A stretch of DNA of 64,000 nucleotides from Yarrowia lipolytica (Eukaryota; Ascomycota; Dipodascomycetes; Dipodascales): NCBI RefSeq assembly GCF_001761485.1, contig NC_090775.1, forward strand, positions 3,851,001 through 3,915,000, in the 5' to 3' direction. The translations under genes and the position numbers were made by a program. Each line of letters opens with the position of its first letter. Within the stretch, counting starts at the first letter, position 1. This document shows, one piece after another, positions 49,101-59,200 of the stretch. The notes under the pieces are model-generated. The model saw only the letters and a list, made by a program, of their open reading frames with translations, ran no database searches and was not told the DNA's origin.

Positions 49101-49802
49101 ATGCCCAAGTCAAAGAGAAACAAGGTCATCGCTCTCACCAAGGTCGAGAAGAAGACCCGGGAGGACAAGGAGGTGATCGTCGACGAGATCCACAACTACC
49201 TCGACGAACACAAGTACTGCTTTGTCTTCTCAGTAGAGGGCATGCGAAACACCTTTTTCAAGGATCTCAGAGCGGACTGGAAGGGCAGCAGAATATTCTT
49301 TGGCCGAACCAAGATCATGGCCAAGGCTCTCGGCAAGTCTGAGGAGGATGAGTACAAGGCTGGACTCGGCGCACTGTCTGAGTACATGTCTGGAGATGTT
49401 GGTCTTCTGCTGACCGACGAGGAGCCCCAGGTCGTCAAGGATTACTTTGAGTCTTTCGTTCGGGAGGACTATGCACGAGCCGGCCAGGTCTCTACCGTTA
49501 CTTTCACAATCCCCGCCGGCGTTGTCCATACCACCGGAGGTAAGATCCCCGCTGAGGACGATGTTCCCGTTGTGCATTCTATGGAGCCCACTCTCCGATC
49601 TCTGGGTATGCCCACTCAGCTCAAGGCCGGAAAGGTGGAGCTGTTCGCCCCCTACGAGGTCTGCAAGACTGGCCAGACTCTGGATTCTCGACAGACCCGT
49701 TTGCTCAAGCACTTTGGCGTCACCAGCTCTTTCTTCAAGGTCCACACTGTGGCCTACTACGACTCTGAGAAGGAGGAGGTTAAGCCCTTCATTTCCGCTT
49801 AG
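49101..49802 (+). CDS. MRT4: Ribosome assembly factor Mrt4
   Basis: 233 residues; yeast Mrt4 has 236. Mrt4 is a nuclear relative of ribosomal stalk protein P0 (uL10); it holds the P0 site on pre-60S particles until replaced in the cytoplasm. The start MPKSKRNKVIALTKVEKKTR is the family signature, followed by NTFFKDLRADWKGSRIFFG, FFGRTKIMAKALG and, near the end, TRLLKHFGVTSSFFKV. The acidic stalk tail of P0 is absent, as expected. It lies in a section of the window with other ribosome-making genes (eIF1AD-like, RIO2, RPL33, URB2, UTP18, DBP9). Confidence 0.95.
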   Translation: MPKSKRNKVIALTKVEKKTREDKEVIVDEIHNYLDEHKYCFVFSVEGMRNTFFKDLRADWKGSRIFFGRTKIMAKALGKSEEDEYKAGLGALSEYMSGDVGLLLTDEEPQVVKDYFESFVREDYARAGQVSTVTFTIPAGVVHTTGGKIPAEDDVPVVHSMEPTLRSLGMPTQLKAGKVELFAPYEVCKTGQTLDSRQTRLLKHFGVTSSFFKVHTVAYYDSEKEEVKPFISA

Positions 49803-50013
49803 ATGTCTCGGAACATATTAATCAATCATTAGACACGTTTCAATAGAATAACTATGGGAGGAAAATATTGTAGTTTTACGCTGTATTTCCTTGTACAGTA
49901 ATTTGTGCATATCTAATTTGTAGTCATTTTCCATGTGGGTTAGCTCAAATTTATTCGACACCTTTTATGCAAGGCGCGGTGCTGTCCATTATCAACCTCA
50001 AAAACTTTCGACC

Positions 50014-50442
50014 ATGAGCAAGAAATCGTTGGCCGCCGTTGGAACGCCACTGGATGAGCTGAAGGAGAACCAGACCATCGCCAAGGTCGCCCAGGCCAAG
50101 GGCAGCAACATATACGAGGTGACTCTGCCTCAAGACTTCTACAAGAGCCACGGGTTCAAGAGCCCAGAGGTCCAGGTTGAGATGCCACCCAAGTTCAGAC
50201 AGACCGTGTGGGTCAAGCGGGGTGGCTTTGTTGTTGTTGACGTGACTCCCGATGACAAGATTGCCGGTGATATCATCGAGATCGTGGTGGACGATCGCAC
50301 ATGGCGAAAAATGCCCTACTGGCCCGCCGAGTTCAAGAAGGTCGGTGGATGGCAGCAGGATTCCGACGAGGAGGAGGCCGATCCCTTTGCTCTTCCTGAC
50401 GACGAGTCTGATGAGGAGGAATACGAGGAGGAGCAGAGTTAG
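50014..50442 (+). CDS. eIF1A-domain (S1-like) protein, eIF1AD-type
   Basis: 142 residues from the ATG at 50014 (MSKKSLAAVG). An upstream in-frame ATG at 49933 would add 27 residues; I prefer the second because the family begins near this point, but both are possible. An OB-fold follows: NQTIAKVAQAKGSNIYEV (about 16-33), MPPKFRQTVWVKRGGFVVVD (about 60-79), then KMPYWPAEFKK. This matches human EIF1AD (IWIKRGDFLIVD, WPEAF). The C-terminus is an acidic run DDESDEEEYEEEQ. EIF1AD has been linked to late 40S maturation, which fits the neighbouring RIO2 gene; the function here is by homology. Confidence 0.82.
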   Translation: MSKKSLAAVGTPLDELKENQTIAKVAQAKGSNIYEVTLPQDFYKSHGFKSPEVQVEMPPKFRQTVWVKRGGFVVVDVTPDDKIAGDIIEIVVDDRTWRKMPYWPAEFKKVGGWQQDSDEEEADPFALPDDESDEEEYEEEQS

Positions 50443-50903
50443 GGGGTGAAGGGGTTCTAAGCGGTGTATATATACTGGAGATGATATACAGTTGGACACC
50501 TTCTCTCTGTCACACGACCTGACGCAACAGCTAGACCCATGTCAGAGTCGTTCAAAAACTACAGCATGTAGCTAATCTTTAATACATTCATATAATAAAG
50601 CACACTTGCAATTGTACTGTAATGCTTTAAAGTACAGGTACCAACAGCGATAAGCGTGAACAGAAATAAAGAGTAAGCCAACTGCTCTATGTTCTGATAC
50701 ACGCTAACAGTACTTCACGCTACACGACATGGGCACGACTACGAGGTCCGTAACTTGGTATACAAAGACAGGCGCAGATACAATAAATGAGCGGCTACGC
50801 GTTACACACGGCTGTCCTCCGCCCGACACCCATCAGGCCCTCTTTTCAACAATATATTCATGCAGCACAATAAATACGATACTTCTATACGTGGCATGCG
50901 GGG
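50443..50903. other. Convergent intergenic region, no supported gene
   Basis: 461 bases between the ends of the eIF1AD-like gene and the DUF952 gene. Contains GTATATATAC and a GCTAACAG (50705-50712) that resembles a 3' splice site, but no exon could be built. Nothing else seen. Confidence 0.5.
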
Positions 50904-51287
50904 TTACCACAAGCTCCAGCCGTCGGGGCCTCGTTCCAGCTCCTTGATTTCGGAAATGTCTCCATTGGTGAGGTGTCCGTAGATGTGCGCAAACTTTTCG
51001 TTTCGCGATCGCACAAAGTCCCACTGTAGTCGACATCCGGGCTTGCAACCCACGGCACCCTCGGTTAATGGGGCGCCGGGAGTGTCGGGAATGTCAATCG
51101 CCAGCAGATAAACGCGGTCGTGCTTGTTGAAGTACTTGTTGAGCGTCTCCAGCAGCTGAGCCTTGGTGCTAAGGTGGATGAAGCCGTCCTGGATATCAAG
51201 GGGCACGCCAGGCAGCACGGTTTCGGGGTTGACGGTGCCGTTCTGAACAGCCTCGGCCGGCAAGGATTCCAGAATTTTGTAGATCAT
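50904..51287 (-). CDS. DUF952 family protein
   Basis: 127 residues from the ATG at 51287. The motif order is that of DUF952: MIYKIL at the start, GVPLDIQDGFIHLSTKAQLL (about 27-46), then HDRVYLLAIDI, and near the end FAHIYGHLTNGDISEIKEL. The family consists of small alpha/beta proteins common in bacteria and found in many fungi, often without known activity; a distant link to the ADP-ribosyltransferase-like fold has been suggested but I cannot confirm it here. The FIHLS block is the most conserved part. No targeting signal seen. Codon use is like its neighbours, so recent transfer is not indicated. Confidence 0.75.
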   Translation of the reverse strand: MIYKILESLPAEAVQNGTVNPETVLPGVPLDIQDGFIHLSTKAQLLETLNKYFNKHDRVYLLAIDIPDTPGAPLTEGAVGCKPGCRLQWDFVRSRNEKFAHIYGHLTNGDISEIKELERGPDGWSLW

Positions 51288-51890
51288 GGCTGCGGTCGCT
51301 TGAGATGGGTGGTTTTTTAAAAAGTCGGTCTTTAGAAAAAGGCAGACTAATAATCTCCTTGGTGATGTGTAGTGAGGTGGGTGGAGTGAATATCCAAATT
51401 AGACTTAGACGGATTATAGTGCGTGGTGCACACACCCGCTGGAATGTGCCTGCTGTACCTTTCGGAAAATGAAAATCGCAAAGTTAATCAGCTCGCTTGT
51501 GTAACCGAGCTGTAACTGTATGGACTGAAGTGGGGCGGGTGGCACCAGCTGACACGAGACTCTGACACAGCGAACATTTTTAGGACTACCGACTCGAGAC
51601 CTTATCAGGAGACCCCAAGACTCTATCCTGCCAACAAGTCTGTTTCAGAGTTCTCAAATAGCTTTCTCCTCTTTGCTGGCTTGCTGCACGGAATAAAATA
51701 ACGCCCATCACGCAGCATACATATATGGTGTCATTTCCTGTGAGAAGTGCGGTACAAGACAGGAACCAGGCATAGCAGCCAATTTTTTTTATTGCAACAC
51801 TTGCTTCTATTCAATAATGTACTGTTTATATTATTACCTAGGAGTGGCGTCGATTCCCGCCTCTCCTTGATTTACCCCCACCACATGCAA
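51288..51890. other. Intergenic region, no supported gene
   Basis: 603 bases between RIO2 (its 3' side) and the DUF952 gene start, both on the minus strand. It should hold the DUF952 promoter and the RIO2 terminator. A T-tract at 51784-51791 lies near the RIO2 end. Nothing else seen. Confidence 0.5.
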
Positions 51891-53150
51891 TTAATCCAAA
51901 ATGTAGTTACCCAACTTGTCCATCTTGAGGTTCTCAATGCCTCGCTCAGCAATGGCCTTCTCGAGGGGATCCTCCTCTTCTTCCTCCTCTTCTTCCTCCT
52001 CCTCCTCTTCTTCTTCCTCGTCTTCCTCGTCGTCTTCCTCCTCCTCAATGTCGTGCTCCTCCTGATCAGCATCCTCGATCATCTCAGCGTCCTCTGCAAG
52101 CTGCTCGTTCTCCTCATCGTCCTCTCGGATCTGGTCGTCGACGTCGTTCTCGTCCACCTCCAGACTCTGGGCCAGAGCGGCCTCCAGGTCCTTGGACTGC
52201 TTCTTGGAGAAGCCAGATGCACCCACCAGCTTGTCGATAGCCTCACCCTTTCGCTTCACGTCGCGGTCGAAATCGGGCCAGGTCTTGGACACGTAGCCCA
52301 ACTTCTTTCGGAAAAAGAGCTTGATACACTCCACGTCTCGCTCAAAGTACCGTTTGGCGTCCACGTGGTCGATGGACACACACTGAGGGAAATCAATGAC
52401 GACAATCTCGGACTTGGGGTCCTTTCGATCAAAGTTTTCTCTGATCATAATGTTGAACTCGTTGAAGTCGCAATGGATTAGTCCGTGCTGTGCCAGGCGC
52501 ACAATGAAGTCCATCAGGGTCTGGTAGAGTCGAGCAGGATCATCGTGCTCCTGCAGTTGACGCATGGGGAAACCGTCAATCAGAGACATGACAATCTGAT
52601 GTCGCGACTGGTCGATGGGAGTGGGCACCTCGAAGCCCTCGTCGTGCAGAGCCTTCATGAAGGCAAACTCCTTCTGAGCTGCCAGACGAGACAGGTACAT
52701 CCACGATGCACTGGATCTGTTCTTGAGGTAATCTCGGTTGTTCTTGACGGTTCGGAACGAGATTCGACCCAGTCTGTGGATCTTGAGAACTCGAGAAGTT
52801 CCCTTGGCGTCACTGACAGCCACAATATCAGACTCCTTACCAATACCAATCTGGGCTCCGACGGAGAAGACTGTATCTCGCTTGATGAAGGCCTTGAGTG
52901 CCAGATAATCGTAGCCACCATATGTGAGTCGGTAGCCGTCGTACTTGGCGTTCTTGACCCGGGCAATCAGACCGGCCTTGGCCAGATCGGAAATGCTTCT
53001 GTTGGTGGCACTGACGGATTTGAGCTTTGCGATTTGGGTGATGAGCTTGGTGGGCACGACCTCGTGGTTCTTGGAGCCCATTTCTGCAGCCGTCAACACC
53101 CGAAAGTCATCGGGTGTGAGGTATCTCATGGCAGCCGTGTTCAATTTCAT
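51891..53150 (-). CDS. RIO2: Atypical kinase Rio2, 40S maturation
   Basis: 419 residues from the ATG at 53150 (MKLNTAAMRYLTPDDFRVL), matching yeast MKLDTSHMRYLTTDDFRVL; 34 further upstream codons lead only to a GTG and are rejected. Rio2 binds pre-40S particles and acts in the final 20S-to-18S rRNA step. Order: winged-helix domain (1-90), ATP loop GIGKESDI (about 103-110), the lysine-bearing SRVLKIHRLGR, catalytic LIHCDFNEFNIM (about 227-238), and metal-binding VVIDFPQCVS. GFSKKQSKDLE marks the end of the fold. The tail is extremely acidic, including a run of Glu codons encoded by a GAG/GAA repeat, before the conserved-looking NLKMDKLGNYILD. Confidence 0.97.
   Translation of the reverse strand: MKLNTAAMRYLTPDDFRVLTAAEMGSKNHEVVPTKLITQIAKLKSVSATNRSISDLAKAGLIARVKNAKYDGYRLTYGGYDYLALKAFIKRDTVFSVGAQIGIGKESDIVAVSDAKGTSRVLKIHRLGRISFRTVKNNRDYLKNRSSASWMYLSRLAAQKEFAFMKALHDEGFEVPTPIDQSRHQIVMSLIDGFPMRQLQEHDDPARLYQTLMDFIVRLAQHGLIHCDFNEFNIMIRENFDRKDPKSEIVVIDFPQCVSIDHVDAKRYFERDVECIKLFFRKKLGYVSKTWPDFDRDVKRKGEAIDKLVGASGFSKKQSKDLEAALAQSLEVDENDVDDQIREDDEENEQLAEDAEMIEDADQEEHDIEEEEDDEEDEEEEEEEEEEEEEEEEDPLEKAIAERGIENLKMDKLGNYILD
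51976..52036 (-). repeat. GAG/GAA codon run encoding polyglutamate in RIO2
   Basis: About 60 bases of almost pure purine on the coding strand encode more than 15 Glu residues in the acidic tail. Likely length-variable. Confidence 0.75.
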
Positions 53151-53865
53151 CTTGTCTGTATGGTGTTGTACTGTTGAGCTCGAGATATTGGCCGCCTCTA
53201 TAAAAATATTTTGTGCATAAACTTTATCGTCGGGGTAGAGTGGCGGATTCAAGACATTACAAGATGAGTTATAATTGCACTGGGGAAGATCTGATAAGAG
53301 ATGGCGTAGTTTAGAATAGCGAGGATGACAACTGAGTCTGACGGTGCTCTTTATGGGGCGTATTGGGTGAATGAAAGGTGGCTATATTGGGGATACTCAA
53401 CATTCATTACTACTAAGTAATGTACTTGGAAAGGGCTCATATACACTTGACTTACATGTAAATCCAAGTAAAGTGTGAAGTATCCCGTATGGTTAATATA
53501 ACTAGCTGCGATCAGTCTGCCATACTGTTGGAAATAAAAAATATTGGACATCACAACAGGCACACGTACATACTCATTCTGTACAACGTACAAGTAAGAC
53601 ACCCCCAAATCACCAACTAAACACAACGAAACTCCATTGGTGACGTTTTGTGGAACATTCTAGAGTCATGACGTGAATACAGAATCCTGCCTTACGCTAC
53701 AATACACACACCCCCATTCCTAAGTCACATCATTCACATTCGCCAATAAATTAATTGCTTTATACAAGATGCACGGGAGTCATCATTGACATTTTCTTTT
53801 GTTTTTCCATCATGTTTTCCTTTTTTTGCGTTGCCCAATCCTCAATAACTCATACCTATCTTCGC
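53151..53865. other. Intergenic region upstream of RIO2
   Basis: 715 bases between RIO2 and RPL33, both on the minus strand. AAAAATATTTTGTGC at 53202-53216 lies about 55 bases before the RIO2 start and belongs to the AAATATTT-type elements noted for other ribosome-assembly genes. A short palindrome-type word group CTGTACAACGTACAAGTAAG occurs at about 53579-53598. No gene seen. Confidence 0.5.
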
Positions 53866-54350
53866 TTAGATGTTAGAAGGGTAGAGCATGATTCGGAGAG
53901 AAGAGCCGAAGGTCTTGGCAGGCAGGTTGTGTCGGAATCGGGCTCGGACGGCGCCAGAGTTACCGTGAGTTCGGACGATCTTGCCCCAGATGACTCGGAC
54001 CTTGGTGCCTCGAATCTCCTTGTCGGCTCGGTAGACGTAAGCCACTCGCTTTCCGAGGTAGAACTTGGCCTCCTCGGGGTTGGAGACACCCTCAATCTTG
54101 ACGAGAGACACGTTGGGGTTAACAACACGCTTGCTTCGCTGGTAAGACAGGTGCTTTCCCTTAACGTAGACTTGGGTTAGTTTTTGCACATTGAACATGT
54201 TTGCGCCGCGTTGTTCAACTAGAGCATCTCCAAAGGCCAATCGCATGTCCCCGGAAACACCAAAAACAACGCAACAACTCGTAGTTCGTCTTTTGGGCGC
54301 ATTTGCAGCCCATTCCGTCAATAATACTCACGTCTGGTGGAGGAAGTCAT
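53866..54350 (-). CDS. RPL33: 60S ribosomal protein eL33 (L35Ae family), one intron
   Basis: 107 residues, the same as yeast Rpl33. Exon 1 is 54350-54332 (ATG ACT TCC TCC ACC AGA C). The intron is 161 bases (54331-54171), from GTGAGT to AACTAACCCAAG, and exon 2 is 54170-53866. The join reads [20 protein letters not shown], as in yeast ...[16 protein letters not shown]. Other blocks: [32 protein letters not shown], and the RTHGNSG loop, ending [13 protein letters not shown]. An in-frame unspliced alternative start inside the intron would give a wrong N-terminus. The protein is part of the large subunit near the peptide exit side. Upstream TTAGGG elements are listed separately. Confidence 0.97.
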
Positions 54351-54891
54351 TTTGTGTGATGTGGTTGATTACCTTGAAAGGTCTGAACCAAATTTCGGTA
54401 TGATAAGAGTGTGTGCATGGATTCGTCCCAAATGGGTTTCCCAAACGGGTTAATAGATCATGTGATCAAAATAGGGTTAACCCTAACAGCGTTAGGGAAG
54501 AACTGGATGATGATACTGAATATAATTGGTGGGGTTTTTGGTGATTTTTGATTACCACCCTGAATTATTATTTCTTCTGATTTTCCGATCACGTGATAGA
54601 ACACTGAGTATTCTTCTCCGTCACTTACAAGTAGTCATCCCTAATACTTGTGCGATTTGTTCTATGATGTACTTACTGTACATACTTGTAGTTCGTCCTG
54701 CGGCTCAGAAATTAACTCATCCCAGCTTAGTCACCCACCAGCTCTACCAACCACATCACATGACTGATGCTTCCGTTATCGCTAAAAATCGCCTGATTAG
54801 ATAAAGTTAATTACCCCATAATGAAAGTCGGTTATTGAACGATCTACAACTGCCACGACCCGAACCAATGTTCCAAAACTGTGAACCCGCC
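54351..54891. promoter_or_regulatory. Divergent region between RPL33 and the D-amino-acid oxidase gene
   Basis: 541 bases between two divergent starts. Besides the TTAGGG cluster it holds a palindrome group GATGTACTTACTGTACATAC around 54665-54684. No gene seen. Confidence 0.5.
54473..54497 (-). promoter_or_regulatory. TTAGGG-type element cluster upstream of RPL33
   Basis: AGGGTTAACCCTAA at 54473-54486 is a head-to-head pair of telomere-like AGGGTTA words, and GTTAGGG follows at 54491-54497, 123-147 bases upstream of the RPL33 start codon. In several non-Saccharomyces yeasts ribosomal protein genes are controlled through such sites by Tbf1-type Myb factors; the use here is inferred. Confidence 0.5.
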
Positions 54892-56030
54892 ATGGCCAAG
54901 AAGAATTATGTGGTGATTGGGTGAGTCTAGAGGGAGGGAGACTGGAGAGAGTCTTTTCAATGGTATTCAACACCCCACATTCATCCCTCTAACACAGATC
55001 TGGCATTGCAGGACTCACTACTGCTCTGACCCTGTCCAAGAAACCCAATACCAATGTGACCATCGTTGCCAAACATCTGCCTGGCGATCTCTCAATTGAT
55101 TTCACATCACCCTGGGCTGGAGGAGACTGGGACTCGTTTGCCAAGAAGGACGAGATCACGCTTCAAAACTACGACAAGCCTGCGTACCTGGAGTTTCTGC
55201 GGCTCTCACGAGAAGTTCCAGAGGCTGGAATCTGGATCCGACAGGTTACTATTTATTTCCACGACAGAGATATTCCCAAGAAGAAGGACGGATCTCTCGA
55301 TACCGACGCCGTGACTCCCTGGTATAGCACCTTTGTGGAGGGTTGGAGAACTCTTCGAAAGGAGGAGCTCCCTGAGAGAGTGGTCTGGGGCTACACATTC
55401 ACATCTGTGGTAATTTCCACTACTCGATACATGTTTTATGTACAGCAGGAATGCGTCAAGCGGGGCGTACAGTTCCGAAGAGCTACTCTTAAGCATGTCT
55501 GTGATGCCAAAAAGTACACTGCCTTCCCTGGACCAGTAGACGCCGTGTTCAACTGCTCGGGACTATCTGCCAAGTTTCTGGGAGGTGTGGAGGACTCTAA
55601 CATGTACCCCATTCTCGGCCAGACTCTGCTGGTTCGAAACAGGACCGAGAGACTGCTCACGTATGTGTCCGTGGATGGCTACGAAGACGAGTGTCTGTAC
55701 ATCATGCCTAGAGCCGAAGGAGGCACAGTTCTGGGCGGATGTATGCGAGTCAACGACTGGTCCACTGAACCTGATAAGGCTCTGGCAGACCGAATTGTTG
55801 CCCGAGCAACTAAGGCCTGTCCTGAGCTGCTGGATGACGGTCCTCTGGATGTTGTTTCTCACAATGTTGGTCGACGGCCAGCTCGACAGGGCGGTCCTCG
55901 AGTTGAGAAGGAGACCATTGACGGAACTGTCGTCATCCATAATTACGGAGCCGGTCCCGCTGGTTTCCAGAGCAGTATCGGTATGGCCGAGGCAGCTGTT
56001 GATCTCTTGAAGGGGTCAAGTAAGTTGTAA
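54892..56030 (+). CDS. Peroxisomal D-amino-acid oxidase, one intron
   Basis: 353 residues. Exon 1 (54892-54920) encodes MAKKNYVVI plus GG. The 77-base intron (54921-54997) runs GTGAGT to CTCTAACACAG, and the join restores the FAD-binding GSGIAGLTTALTL right after VVI. An in-frame ATG at 54868 could add eight residues. Later motifs: WAGGDWDSF (about 53-61), VFNCSGLSAKFLGG, and the family signature VVIHNYGAGPAGFQSS near the C-terminus. The last residues are SSKL, a PTS1 signal, so the enzyme should work in peroxisomes, oxidising D-amino acids (or D-aspartate) to keto acids with release of hydrogen peroxide, which catalase then removes. Substrate preference cannot be read from the sequence. Confidence 0.93.
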
Positions 56031-56265
56031 TTGGCAACTTTTCACACGAGTAACATCACTAATGGATTATGTGGATCTGATATAACCTGGAGCAGTGGAC
56101 ATTAATGATACGGTCTGTGTGTTTACATGTGAACTTGATAGCGGTACTACTCGTACATACTATAAATGTCTTGAATCTTACTAGTAGTTACTGTTGATCA
56201 ATTTTGAGCAATTGAATAATAAAAACTACTATACGTGCTTCCAATTTGTTAATTAATGCATATAT

Positions 56266-59200
56266 CTACATATCATCGGTCCACTTGCCCTGCTTCTTGT
56301 AGTCAGCATAGAGGACTCGGATGAAGGATCGCGATGGACCGTCCATGATGGAGTTGGCTAGATCCAGATCTTCCTTGGTAACCAGCTCAAAGATGGACGA
56401 CATGGCGGGTCGGAAAGCCACTGTGATCGCGGCATCCAGCTTCTGGGTTACGTTGATGTGAGCGTAGGCAGCCAGGAAGTAGATCATGTGACGAGCTGCC
56501 TCCTTTCGAGCAGCCTGAGTGGCTGACGTCAGAGACACCTTGGCAGCCCGGGTCTTGGAAAGGGTATACGCAGGGGGCTCACAGATGAGTTGGACGGCTC
56601 GAACGAGAGAATGAACGTCCTCCACAGCCACCTCGGTGCCCTTGACCAGTACACTCAGCAGAGCCTTCAAGCTGTATACGATGAGCGAGTATCGGCCCTC
56701 AATACGGGGTCTGTGACTGAGCAGAATCTGGGACAGAACCTGAGTGAATGCGACAAATGTGTCGGGAGTGGCCTGAGACTGCGAAACAACCACAAGTATC
56801 AACTCCAGACAGTATTGAGAAACAGCCCAGGGGGCACGTTTCAACGTAGAAGCCAGAGCTCCCAGGAAAACGGCAGACTGCTTTCCAGACTCGACATACT
56901 GTGAGATGGCAGACACAATGAGAGAAGTAAAGTCTATCTCGTGATGCTCGTCGTACGATAAAACTCGGATGATGACCTCAAATGCGGGATAGGCCGACTC
57001 GCCGTACCGAACGACCATGACAAAGACGTTTCGCAACTCCTCGGGACTCAGAGACTCGAGATGGAAGGAATACCACTTAGACAGCTGTTCATTTCCCTCT
57101 CCAACGCAAAGGAATAGAGCAGTGATGGCTAGGTTGGGTTTGGAGATGCCCATTAACAAGCTCGCAGCAGAAGTCAGCAGAGTATCTTCTTCATGCTCTG
57201 TCTTGGAGGCGACACGCTTAGAGATGATAGAAGTGAGCTTAGTCTCGACCTCATCTGAATCAGACGAAGAAAAGACCTTGACTAGAGACTTGGTATCGTT
57301 CAGAATAGGTTCAAGGTCTGTATCGTTGGACTCGAGAATAATAGTCTTAAGCGACTTTCGAATCGACTTGATGAAGTTAGAGTCCTCGTCCGACACAATT
57401 CGAGCATACAGCAGAGCCTGCTGGATCGACTTATTATTCTTGACGTTCTTCTTGAGCTTCTTTTCCAATGTCTCCAGGAACTCCTTGCTGGTATCTTGGT
57501 TCTTGGTCTGAACATGAGACTTCAGAATGGTGGAGCAGATAGAAGTAGATAGAGCTGACCCGTGGTCCAGAAGAACACAGAAAGAGTCGACATCCTTCTC
57601 AATCTCGTAACCACCTAAAGTAGAAGATGTGACGAGCCTCGAGACAAGTTCCAGGCCCTCAGCGGTAGGGTTCTCTAGAGAAAACTTGTTGACGAGTGCA
57701 ATTCGAATATCTCGAGGGAACGCAGAATAAGGAACAACAGTGAGAGGCTTGGGGTCCTTGATATTTTCCAAGACAGGAGTCCACACATGGGTCTGCTCGA
57801 ATAACTGGTCATTTTGAACCAGCTCAGTAACGTATGTGGAGACAGCCATCTCGGCAATCTTGCAGAGTCGTTTAGACTTGGCGAAACGGTTGAGAATAAC
57901 CAGCCATCGGTCAAACAAGAAGGGAATCATGCCATCCAGCTTCTTCTTGACCATGTACGAAAGATGCTTGTCAAGAGCCTTATCAAACTTCTTAACGTTG
58001 TCAAACTCGGCAAGTCGACACAGACATCCAAACTGATATCTGAATAGCTCCTTCTTAGGCTCAACAGCTTCGTTGAAATCAATCTTATGCTTAGTGTTGG
58101 GTGCCTTTGTGAAAATGATGTATCGCAGACGCCACAGTGTCTCGCTATCAATCTTCTCATCCTCCAGCTTGATGAGCTTGGAAAGAACCTTCAAAACCTT
58201 CTCGTCAAAAGACGCCTCAAGCTTCATAAACAGAAGAGCATTGACAATTGCAACAAGAGCATAAAGCTGGTTGTTTCTGACAGCAATATCTCCCTGCTCC
58301 TCCTTCACCTTCCCCGTCCAATGAGTCAGAACATCGTAGTACTGATCAGGGAACATTTTAGCAATGAGATCAGAAACATAGGGCAGGAAACCAGGGTCTC
58401 TCCACTTACTAGACTTGGCCATCTCATCCACCCAGATGATGATGAAGTCATACATGTTGCTGTTGAGCTGGTATCCCGTAGCCATACCTCGCATCACCGA
58501 CTTCGTGTACTCGTTATCAGGACCATCAGAGATATCCTTGGCCAAAGACACCGAAGTAGCTGTAAGTGAAGGATCTTGTCGCACCAAAGCAGCAATCAGA
58601 CGCCAATCTCGTTCATTGTTCACCTGCCAATCCAATGCAAAGGCCTCTCTCGTAGGCACAGCCTCGTTGAAAAGCCTCACCAAAATGCTCTTTTCCACCT
58701 TGTAGCCCATCTCTGTACACTGATCCAGCAGCTCCACAGTGTACTGCTTGGCATTCTGGATTAGACCACTGACCAGAGGCACAACCAGATCCTTCTCACC
58801 AGTGGTTCCAGGCATAGTAGCAGCCACCTTTTCTCCCAGTCTGATAATGTGGGCATAGCCTCGAACAGGAGCCTCAGTGGAGAAGCTCAACACCTCAAAA
58901 GTAGTGAAGGCATACAGACCAGTGATGGGGAAGTGTTCGGGATCAAACAGGAATTTGGTGACCAGATAATCGATGAAATGTGCCAGGTCCTTGTTTAGAT
59001 CCTCCCCGTCCAATAGATAGAAAATGTAGGGAAGATACGATCCAACCTCTCGACACTTCTTCTGCATATCCTGACTTCCCTGAGAAGACCGCTCCAAAAA
59101 GTTGAGGATCATTTGAGTCCATGAAGACACTCCAGCAATGTGTCCCACAGGCAGCCCGGTCTTCTGAAAGTTTGTAAGGGTCTTGAGGTAGTCTCCTGCG

